Positions 15,501 to 27,500 of a stretch of DNA of 64,000 nt are shown one piece after another. The stretch lies in contig JAPTHN010000003.1 in the NCBI GenBank assembly GCA_026936325.1, positions 66,831,192 to 66,895,191 on the forward strand, in the 5' to 3' direction. A program made the translations under genes and the position numbers. The notes under the pieces were generated by a model. The model was not told the origin of the DNA. It was given only the letters and a program-made list of their open reading frames with translations, and searched no databases. The stretch's first letter is position 1. Each line of letters begins with the position of its first letter. The DNA comes from Platynereis dumerilii (taxonomy: Eukaryota > Annelida > Polychaeta > Phyllodocida > Nereididae).

Positions 15501-18500
15501 ATTGTTCAATCTTTTGCCTGCAAGCCCACGTATTCCCAGTCGATTTATATCCTACCTTTTCAAAGGTTGACTGCTAGTTATTATTATTATTTTTTTCTTG
15601 GCCAGTAGGTTTTTGTGCTAGAGACTTGAAACTTGGTACATATATAGTCCATGGTTAGTACTTCATTTTGGGAGAAGATGGTTGACCTTGACCTTGAACT
15701 CAAGGTCACAGGTCATCTCAAAGTCGAAAATTGGAAAACTTAAAAGTGGAATAACTTTTTTAATATTACAAGAATCAATTTGAAACTTTAGAATATATAT
15801 ATAAACATGTATCCCAACATTTGTAACCCATAATTGTTTTTGTGCAATGAGGGTAAGGGGGTAATTACCCCAATTTGACTAAAACAGGTTTGCACAGGTT
15901 TCCAGAAAAACTAAGCAAGCTAGAAACTCAGTTCTTTCACTGATAGGTAGCCTGACTAACCATTCAAGGTAAGTGATATTTTATATTTTGATTATGTGAA
16001 GGGGTAACTATGTAATGGGGTGTTGAAAATAGGGTGTTTTGCCCCAAGAGTGAAAACATTGTAAAACTTTGGTTTTAATGAAAGGATTTCAATGATAGTC
16101 TGGTAATATATTAATGGTTTCTGTATTATGTAATCCTTGTTGCCCGAAGCTTGGTAATTACCCCCCAAAAAGGGGTAAATGTCTATAACTTGTGATTGAC
16201 CTGGACGATTTTCTTCAAATTTTGCACACGTTTGGGAATTTGACTCAGGCACATATTAAACGAATAAATTTAACAGTATTGCCAACATAGGGTATTTACC
16301 CTCGTAATCAATGCCAAAAGGGGTGAATATATATTTTGAGGAGTTATGTTGTTCAAAATGGAATATCAGCTGTATGTTTGGTCTACGGGTATCCGGTTGG
16401 ATTTTACTGGATGAAAAGTTTCTGTTTTGGGTAATTACCCCCAAAAGGGGTAAATGTCTATAACTTGTGATTGACATGGACGATTTACTTCAAATTTTGC
16501 ACACGTTTGGGATATTGACTCAGGCACATATTAAACAAATAATTTTAACAGTATTGCCAACATAGGGTATTTACCCTCGTAATCAATGCCAAAAGGGGTG
16601 AATATATATTTTGAGGAGTTATGTTGTTCAAAATGGAATATCAGCTGTATGTTTGGTGTACTGCTATCCGGTTGGATTTTACTGGATGAAAACTTTCTGT
16701 TTTGGGTAATTACCCCCAAAAGGGGTAAATGACTATAACTTGTGATTGACATGGACGATTTACTTCAAATTTTGCACACGTTTGTGACATTGACTCAGGC
16801 ACATATTAAACAAATAATTTTAACAGTATTGCCAACATAGGGTATTTACCCTCGTAATCAATGCCAAAAGGGGTGAATATATATTTTGAGGAGTTATGTT
16901 GTTCAAAATGGAATATCAGCTGTATGTTTGGTCTACTGCTATCCGGTTGGATTTTACTGGATGAAAACTTTCTGTTTTGGGTAATTACCCCCAAAAGGGG
17001 TAAATGACTATAACTTGTGATTGACATGGACGATTTACTTCAAATTTTGCACACGTTTGTGACATTGACTCAGACACATGCTAAAAGGAAAAAATTCACA
17101 GAATAGGGTGATTTACCCTCGTAATCAAGTTCTAAGGGGTAAATACATATTTTGAAGAACTTGGTTGTTTAAAATGAAATATTAGTTGCACGTTTGGTCT
17201 AGGTTATTCGTATGGATGTTACGGGATGAAAAGTTTCGGTTTTTAATAATTACCCCCAAAAGGGGCAAATGACTATAACTTGTGACTGACATGGACGATT
17301 TACTTCAAATTTTGCACACGTATGGGATATTGACTCAGGCACATGTTGAAAGAGAAAATGTTACAATATAGGATAATTTACCCTCGTAATCAAGGTCAAA
17401 GGGGGTAAATACGTATTTTGAGGAATTTGGTTGTTTAAAATGGAATGTCAAGTTTATGTTGGATCTAGGCTTGTACTTAATGGATGTTACTGGATGAACA
17501 GTTTCGGTTTTAGGTAGTAACCCCCAAAAGGGGTAAATGGCTATATCTTGTGATTGACATGGACAATTTTCTTCAAATTTTGCATGGGCTAAGTGTGTCT
17601 ACTTTACGACATAATATAAGTAGAACTTCAGCTTACAGGGTCTCTACCATAATAGTCCGACATAGTCTCATATAATTTGTTTTACTCATATATTTGAGGT
17701 CGAATCATTGCCTAACCTTTTTAAAGGTTGAATACTAGTTATTAAGAATTTACCTATGGTAAATTCTATTTGTTTTTGCTATTATTATTATTATTATTAT
17801 TATTCTTTTTATTTCAAAATGGGTTTATGTTGATGAAAGTTGGTCACAGTATAGGTCAGTTGTTGGCCATTACGTAATTGGGTCATTTGATGTCATTTTC
17901 ACAGTTGTCTTTTTCACAGAGCCGTTCAAAGTCGAAAATGAGTAAACTTTCAAGGCCTATAACTCAAAAAGTATTTGAGATAATGAGTCAAGAATCAAAA
18001 TCTTGTGATAAAAAGTTGTTTTCAACATTTTGGTCCTGGTCATATGAGAGTTGGTCCAACGGGTAAAGGGCTATTGATGCATGAGCAGTTTTGAATTGTC
18101 ACTCTAGATCTTAAGTTACGTAAGAGATAGGAAGATGCTGATTGTGGGAAAAGTTGGCCAGTATCTTGGGCCAGTGCAAGAATGTGATATAGTTTGGATA
18201 TGGGTAATACTTTTTGAAATATGGCATTTTTTGAATTTCAAGTGTTCGAAATTTAGGTTGAATTGTAAAATCTCCATGAAGGAATAGTCTGAGGTAATCA
18301 AAATGTATAATGAACTACCCTTAACTTTTCCCAAAAAGACTATATTGACCAAAAATTTTGACCTATAGGTGATATTTGAAGGTGATATGAGCAATCAAAT
18401 TCAAAAAAGTTGAATTTTTCAAAAATTCTGAAAATTATGTTATTTTCCTCCAATCCTCTTAAAAGTCTGAGATATACTGGTCACTAATATGGTTATCAAA

Positions 18501-21500
18501 AGCCCCCTATTGGAATTGTTTCATATCTTCAACTTAATTTGTAAAAAATTGTGAAAAGTGGTACTTCGCAACTTCGATGACATTTTGCATAAATGATTTA
18601 ATTTGAGTGGGAAATATTACTCCTACAGCTTTTTGTAAATTAAATGACCCCCCTAGATCACATACTGGCAACACATGAGCACATTAATTTTCACCTGTGA
18701 CAATTTCCGCCAGCTCAAATTTGAGGTGAAAGATGAAATGAAAATTGATCGTTTTCACAAATGATTTTTTTTAACTAGCAAGGAAAGTTCCAATTCTTTT
18801 GATTTTAATTGACAAGCTTGACCAAATACTTGCGGTAAGTTTTGGCAAATGACAAGTCTGTAGGTACAGTCAACTCGAAGCAACTGAGGTCAAAAGGTCA
18901 GAAAAATGAAGAAATTGTCAGCCAAAAATTCATTTTCACATGATGCAGGTGAGACGGTTTCACACTCCAACACAGGCTGGCCGCATATATTAGCATACAT
19001 TAACCATATTTGGAAAGCTGTTTGGGCCGTTTCAGGTGACGGGGCCAGTGTACACTACTGTCTAATGTTTATATACATATTACAGTCTCAAATGACTGAG
19101 TCAGGAGTTGGAGTCAGGAGTTTGAGTCAGGAGTTGGAGTCAGGAGTTGGAGTCAGGAGTTTGAGTCAGGAGTTTGAGTCAGGAGTTTGAGTCAGGAGTT
19201 TGAGTCAGGAGTAGGGGTCAGGAGTAGGGGTCAGGAGTCGGGCCTGTGAGGCGGGGACTGTGAGTCGGGAACTGTGAGTCAGGACTGTGAGTCAGGTAGC
19301 CTGCTGTCATGCTGTTGTCAGTCAGGACTGTCAGTCAGGACTGTCAGTCAGGACTGTCAGTCAGGACTGTCAGTCAGGACTGTCAGTCAGGACTGTTCGA
19401 CAGGACTGTCAGTCAGGACTTTCAGTCAGGACTGTCAGTCAGGACTGTCAGTCAGGACTGTCAGTCAGGCCTCTGAGTCAGGACTTTGAGTCAGACCTCA
19501 GTGTCACACCTCAGTGTCACACCTCAGTGTCACACCTCAGTGTCACACCTCAGAGTCACGACTCAGTGTCACGACTCAGTGTCACGACTCAGTGTCACGA
19601 CTCTGAGTCACGACTCTGAGTCACGACTCTGAGTCAAGACTGTCAGTCAAGACTGTCAGTCAGGACTGTCAGTCAGGACTGTCGGTCAGGACTGTTAGGC
19701 AGGACTGTCAGTCAGGACTTTCACTCAGGACTTTCACTCAGGACTCAGGCAGGACTTTGAGTGAGGACTCTGAGTGAGGACTCTGAGTCAGGACTCTGAA
19801 TCAAGGACTCTGAGTTAGGACTTTGCAACAGGACTTTGCATCAGGGCTCTGAGTCAGGCCGCTGAATAAGGTACTCTGAGTCGGGACTTTGCGTCGTGAC
19901 GTAGAGTCGGGACTCACACCTCAGTGTCACACCTCAGTGTCACACCTCAGTGTCACACCTCAGTGTCACACCTCAGTGTCACACCTCAGTGTCACACCTC
20001 AGTGTCACGACTCTAAGTCACGACTCTGAGTCACGACTCTGAGTCACGCCTCTGAGTCACGACTCTGAGTCACGACTCTGAGTCACGCCTCTGAGTCACG
20101 CCTCTGAGTCACGACTCTGAGTCACGACTCTGAGTCACGACTCTGAGTCACGACTCTGAGTCACGACTCTGAGTCACGACTCTGAGTCACGACTCTGAGT
20201 CACGACTCTGAGTCACGACTCTGAGTCACGACTCTGAGTCACGACTCTGAGTCACGACTCTGAGTCACGACTCTGAGTCACGACTCTGAGTCACGACTCT
20301 GAGTCACGACTCTGAGTCACGACTCTGAGTCACGACTCTGAGTCACGACTCTGAGTCACGACGCTGAGTCACGACTCTTAGGCTGTGTTGAGTTGAGACA
20401 GGAATCAGAGGAAGTATTTGGCATCAGCCGTTACAGTCTTGAGTCTGAGCCAGGAGTCCGGGTCAGAGAAAAGAGTCTGTGTCAGGAGTGAGAGTCAGTA
20501 GTCTGAATCGGAGATCTGATCAGGATTCAGAGTTGGAGTTGGAGTCAGAGTCGCAGTCATGGTGAGGAATCACTGTCAGCATGTGTTTGGCAGTCCGTCG
20601 GTTTCATCCATCTGTCCATTTGTCCATCCATTTACAGGCAAAGTTTAGTCCATATGTCCATTTGTCTGTCGGTTTACAGGCCAAGTTTATTTAAAAGTAA
20701 AGGTAAATTCTTAGTAATTGTCAGTGCTGACAATTACCGTGTTCTCTAGTTATTATTATTTTTTTCTTGGCCAGTAGGTTTTTGTGCTAGAGACTTGAAA
20801 CTTGGTACATATATAGTCCATGGTTAGTACTTCATTTTGGGAGAAGATGGTTGACCTTGACCTTGAACTCAAGGTCACAGGTCATCTCAAAGTCGAAAAT
20901 TGGAAAACTTAAAAGTGGAATAACTTTTTTAATATTACAAGAATCAATTTGAAACTTTGGAATATATATATAAACATGTATCCCAACATTTGTAACCCAT
21001 AATTGTTTTTGTGCAATGAGGGTAAGGGGGTAATTACCCCAATTTGACTAAAACAGGTTTGCACAGGTTTCCAGAAAAACTAAGCAAGCTAGAAACTCAG
21101 TTCTTTCACTGATAGGTAGCCTGACTAACCATTCAAGGTAAGTGATATTTTATATTTTGATTATGTGAAGGGGTAACTATGTAATGGGGTGTTGAAAATA
21201 GGGTGTTTTGCCCCAAGAGTGAAAACATTGTAAAACTTTGGTTTTAATGAAAGGATTTCAATGATAGTCTGGTAATATATTAATGGTTTCTGTATTATGT
21301 AATCCTTGTTGCCCGAAGCTTGGTAATTACCCCCCAAAAAGGGGTAAATGTCTATAACTTGTGATTGACCTGGACGATTTTCTTCAAATTTTGCACACGT
21401 TTGGGAATTTGACTCAGGCACATATTAAACAAATAAATTTAACAGTATTGCCAACATAGGGTATTTACCCTCGTAATCAATGCCAAAAGGGGTGAATATA

Positions 21501-24500
21501 TATTTTGAGGAGTTATGTTGTTCAAAATGGAATATCAGCTGTATGTTTGGTCTACGGGTATCCGGTTGGATTTTACTGGATGAAAAGTTTCTGTTTTGGG
21601 TAATTACCCCCAAAAGGGGTAAATGTCTATAACTTGTGATTGACATGGACGATTTACTTCAAATTTTGCACACGTCTGGGATATTGACTCAGGCACATAT
21701 TAAACAAATAATTTTAACAGTATTGCCAACATAGGGTATTTACCCTCGTAATCAATGCCAAAAGGGGTGAATATATATTTTGAGGAGTTATGTTGTTCAA
21801 AATGGAATATCAGCTGTATGTTTGGTCTACTGCTATCCGGTTGGATTTTACTGGATGAAAACTTTCTGTTTTGGGTAATTACCCCCAAAAGGGGTAAATG
21901 ACTATAACTTGTGATTGACATGGACGATTTACTTCAAATTTTGCACACGTTTGTGACATTGACTCATACACATGCTAAAAGGAAAAAATTCACAGAATAG
22001 GGTGATTTACCCTCGTAATCAAGTTCTAAGGGGGTAAATACATATTTTGAAGACCTTGGTTGTTTAAAATGGAATATTAGTTGCACGTTTGGTCTAGGTT
22101 ATTCGTATGGATGTTACGGGATGAAAAGTTTCGGTTTTTAATAATTACCCCCAAAAGGGGTAAATGACTATAACTTGTGACTGACATGGACGATTTACTT
22201 CAAATTTTGCACACGTATGGGATATTGACTCAGGCACATGTTGAAAGAGAAAATGTTACAATATAGGATAATTTACCCTCGTAATCAAGGTCAAAGGGGG
22301 GGTAAATACGTATTTTGAGGAATTTGGTTGTTTAAAATGGAATGTCAAGTTTATGTTGGATCTAGGCTTGTACTTAATGGATGTTACTGGATGAACAGTT
22401 TCGGTTTTAGGTAGTAACCCCCAAAAGGGGTAAATGGCTATATCTTGTGATTGACATGGACAATTTTCTTCAAATTTTGCATGGGCTAAGTGTGTCTACT
22501 TTACGACATAATATAAGTAGAAACTTCAGCTTACAGGGTCTCTACCATAATAGTCCGACATAGTCTCATATAATTTGTTTTACTCATATATTTGAGGTCG
22601 AATCATTGCCTAACCTTTTTAAAGGTTGAATACTAGTTTTTATTTAAATTAGATTGAAAACAATGTCTGGTGATTTGCAGCTGCTCACAGTTTTTGGATA
22701 GGCCTCAGACTGAACCTGCCAACTTTTTCAGCACAGAATATAGTTAACTTTTGAAAGAGAACTTTCTTACAAATGTGATCTTTGCACATACTTCCAGAAC
22801 TGATATTGGTGCATTCCAAACATGACCTATTCTCTGTCCAGATGAAGTATGCAGGCCCAGCAAGAGCATGGTACCTTTGAATATACTAAATGACAAGTAC
22901 AATGCAGATTGGGCTTGGGCCTGTGATTGATTTGACATTAAAACTCAGTTCAGAAATTTTTTGGAGGTATGAGAACCACCAGTAACACCAGAGCCTTTAT
23001 GGTGAATATCTAAAAACATACTTGTTCCCTTGTTTGACACAGTGTATTCAGAATTTTACAAATGGGAACAAAGCAGTGAGCATGAGTCCATGAATGATAA
23101 TCCAGAATAGCAATCCAGAATAGCAATCCAGAATAGCAATCAAGAATAGCAATCATGAATAGCAATCGTGAATAGCAATCAAGATTGCAGACAAGAATAG
23201 CAATCAAGAAAGACAAGGTGTTGATCTGCCAAATGCCTTCTGAACAGCTGCATATTGATATCATGTACAGTGGGTTACATCAGGGTCAAGAACCACTAAT
23301 TACGACGCTTGGCCTGACAGTTCAAGAGAAGCCATTCCAGACGTCCACGAGACAACGCAACGCAGGAGCGTCCATGCCATGACCCGCCCTGTGTCTGTGT
23401 CCAAGTCCGAAACAGAGTAGCCGGCAAGATCTAACGATCTGGCCGGCGCCAACAATTAAGTCCTTTGCGTCCATGGCTAACCTAATCTAATGTTTACTTG
23501 CAAATTTCGCCCTCTTATTCATGATCTCTCTTGATGGTCAGTGAAAAATTTACTGTGAATTTGAGTAATCGTTAAAAAGTCAAACGGTTTATAAAAGATT
23601 AGGCCACACATAATTGATTCTTAGCTTCGCAGACCCGCCGACACAATAGATTTCCTGCCGATGGAAAAAAAAAAGGAAAGAAAAAAATGTTTTTTTGACA
23701 TTATAAAAAAGAATATTTTCACCTTTTTTTTTCCTACCAACCGACCCTAGAAAAAGTGCCTTGTGAGGATCAGAGAAGCTAAAGATCAATTATGTGTGGC
23801 CTTAATAATTATTGAGAAATGGCCAGTTAGGATACCTCACCTGTCCCAGTATCAACCTGCTGTGCAGCATCCTTTTTGATCAAGGAGTTATCTTTCTCAG
23901 GAGGTCGTGGGGTGGGATCAGTTTCTTCTTCACTTTTTTTCTCCTTTTCTATGAGTGGTGTCTTCTTTCCAGGGCTTGTTACTGTGCTTTTATCAATCCC
24001 TTTTGGGTCTGTATTAGTTCCAATTTCTGGTGAATCTGGAACAGTTTTGGGGATGATTAGAGGTCTTGGGGTGGGATCAGGTTCATCTTCAACTGGTTCC
24101 TCCTTTATAAAGAGTTGTGTCTTCTTTACAGCGCTGGTTACTGTGCTTTTATCAATCCCTTTTGGGTCTGTATTAGTTCCAACGTCTGGTGAATCTGGAA
24201 CACTTTTTGGGATGATAAGAGGTCTTGGGGTGGGATCAGGTTCATCTTCAACTGGGTCCTCCTTTTTAAAGAGTTGTGTCTTCTTTCCAGGGCTGGTTAC
24301 TGTGCTTTTATCAATCCCTTTTGGGTCTGTATTAGTTTCAATGTCTGGCGAATCTGGAACAGTTTTTGGGATGATAAGAGGTCTTGGGGTGGGATCAGGT
24401 TCATCTTCAACTGGGTCCTCCTTTTTAAAGAGTTGTGTCTTCTTTCCAGGGCTGGTTACTGTGCTTTTATCAATCCCTTTTGGGTCTGTATTAGTTCCAA

Positions 24501-27500
24501 TGTCTGGTGAATCTGGAACAGTTTTGGGGATGATTAGAGGTCTTGGGGTGGGATCAGGTTCATCTTCAACTGGTTCCTCCTTTTTAAAGATTTGTGTCTT
24601 CTTTACAGGGCCGGTTACTGTGCTTTTATCAATCCCTTTTGGGTCTGTATTAGTTCCAATGTCTGGTGAATCTCGAAAACTTTTGGGGATGATTAGAGGT
24701 CTTGGGGTGGGATCAGGTTCATCTTCAACTGGTTCCTCCTTTTTAAAGAGTTGCGTCTTCTTTACAGGGCTGGTTACTGTGCTTTTATCAATCCCTTTTG
24801 GGTCTGTATTAGTTCCAACGTCTTGTGAATCTGGAACAGTTTTGGGGATAATCAGAGGTCTTGGGGTGGGATCAGGTTCATCTTCAACTGGTTCCTCCTT
24901 TTTAAAGAGTTGTGTCTTCTTTACAGGGCTGGTTACTGTGCTTTTATCAATCCCTTTTGGGTCTGTATTAGTTCCGACATCTGGTGAATCTGGAACAGTT
25001 TTGGGGATGATAAGAGGTCTTGGGGTGGGATCAGGTTCATCTTCAACTGGTCCCTCCTTTTTAAAGAGTTGCGTCTTCTTTACAGGGCTGGTTACTGTGC
25101 TTTTATCAATCCCTTTTGGGTCTGTATTAGTTCCAACGTCTGGTGAATCTGGAACACTTTTGGGGATGATTAGAGGTCTTGGGGTGGGATCAGGTTCATC
25201 TTCAACTGGTTCCTCCATTTTAAAGAGTTGTGTCTTCTTTACAGGGCTGGTTACTGTGCTTTTATCAATCCCTTTTGGGTCTGTATTAGTTCCAACGTCT
25301 GGTGAATCTGGAACAGTTTTGGGGATGATTAGAGGTCTTGGGGTGGGATCAGGTTCATCTTCAACTGGTTCCTCCATTTTAAAGAGTTGTGTCTTCTTTA
25401 CAGGGCTGGTTACTGTGCTTTTATCAATCCCTTTTGGGTCTGTATTAGTTCCAACGTCTGGTGAATCTGGAACAGTTTTGGGGATGATTAGAGGTCTTGG
25501 GGTGGGATCAGGTTCATCTTCAACTGGGTCCTCCTTTTTAATGAGTTGCGTCTTCTTTCCAGGGCTGGTTACTGTGCTTTTATCAATCCCTTTTGGGTCT
25601 GTATTAGTTCCAACGTCTGGTGAATCTGGAACAGTTTTGGGGATGATTAGAGGTCTTGGGGTGGGATCAGGTTCATCTTCAACTGGTTCCTCCTTTTTAA
25701 AGAGTTGTGTCTTCTTTCCAGGGCTGGTTACTGTGCTTTTATCAATCCCTTTTGGGTCTGTATTAGTTCCAACGTCTGGTGAATCTGGAACAGTTTTGGG
25801 GATGATAAGAGGTCTTGGGGTGGGATCAGGTTCATATTCAACTGGCTCCTCCTTTTTAAAAAGTTGTGTCTTCTTTACAGGGCTGGTTACTGTGCTTTTA
25901 TCAATCCCTTTTGGGTCTGTATTAGTTCCAATGTCTGGTGAATCTGGAAAACTTTTGGGGATGATAAGAGGTCTTGGGGTGGGATCAGGTTCATATTCAA
26001 CTGGTTCCTCCTTTTTAATGAGTTGTGTCTTCTTTACAGGGCTGGTTACTGTGCTTTTATCAATCCCTTTTGGGTCTGTATTAGTTCCAATGTCTGGTGA
26101 ATCTGGAAAACTTTTGGGGATGATTAGAGGTCTTGGGGTGGGATCAGGTTCATCTTCAACTGGTTCCTCCTTTTTAATGAGTTGTGTCTTCTTTACAGGG
26201 CTGGTTACTGTGCTTTTATCAATCCCTTTTGGGTCTGTATTAGTTCCAACGTCTGGTGAATCTGGAACAGTTTTGGGGATGATTAGAGGTCTTGGGGTGG
26301 GATCAGGTTCATCTTCAACTGGTTCCTCCTTTTTAAAGAGTTGTGTCTTCTTTCCAGGGCTGGTTACTGTGCTTTTATCAATCCCTTTTGGGTCTGTATT
26401 AGTTCCAATGTCTGGTGAATCTGGAACAGTTATGGGGATGATTAGAGGTCTTGGGGTGGGATCAGGTTCATCTTCAACTGGTTCCTCCTTTTTAAAGAGT
26501 TGTGTCTTCTTTACAGGGCTGGTTACTGTGCTTTTATCAATCCCTTTTGGGTCTGTATTAGTTCCAATGTCTGGTGAATCTGGAACAGTTATGGGGATGA
26601 TTAGAGGTCTTGGGGTGGGATCAGGTTCATCTTCAACTGGCTCCTCCTTTTTAAAGAGTTGTGTCTTCTTTACAGGGCTGGTTACTGTGCTTTTATCAAT
26701 CCCTATTGGGTCTGTATTAGTTCCAAGTTCAGGTTTATCTTCAACTGGCTCCTCATTTTTAAAGAGTTGTGTCTTCTTTACAGGGCTGGTTACTGTGCTT
26801 TTATCAATCCCTTTTGGGTCTGTATTAGTTCCAACGTCTGGCGAATCTACAACAGTTTTGGGGATGATTAGAGGTCTTGGGGTGGGATCAGGTTCATCTT
26901 CAACTGGTTCCTCCTTTTTAAAGAGTTGTGTCTTCTTTCCAGGGCTGGTTACTGTGCTTTTATCAATCCCTCTTGGGTCTGTATTAGTTCCAAAGTCTGG
27001 TGAATCTGGAACAGTTTTGGGGATGATTAGAGGTTTTCGGGTGGGATCAGGTTCATGTTCAACTGGTTCCTCCTTTTTAAAGAGTTGTGTCTTCTTTACA
27101 GGGCTGGTTACTGTGCTTTTATCAATCCCTTTTTGGTCTGTATTAGTCCCAATGTCTGGTGAATCTGGAACAGTTATGGGGATGATTAGAGGTCTTGGGG
27201 TGGGATCAGGTTCATCTTCAACTGGCTCCTCCTTTTTAAAGAGTTGTGTCTTCTTTACAGGGCTGGTTACTGTGCTTTTATCAATCCTTATTGGGTCTGT
27301 ATTAGTTCCAAGTTCAGGTTCATCTTCAACTGGCTCCTCATTTTTAAAGAGTTGTGTCTTCTTAACAGGGCTGGTTACTTTGCTTTTATCAATCCCTTTT
27401 GGGTCTGTATTACTTCCAATGTCTGGTGAATCAGGAACGCTTTTGGGGATTATTAGAGGTCTTGGGGTGGGATCAGGTTCATCTTCAACTGGCTCCTCCT

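Noticed and set aside
19287-19619. Open frames with QSGLSVRTVSQDC repeats
   Set aside because: A 13-bp period gives a 13-residue repeat in any frame; the array lies inside a non-coding element.
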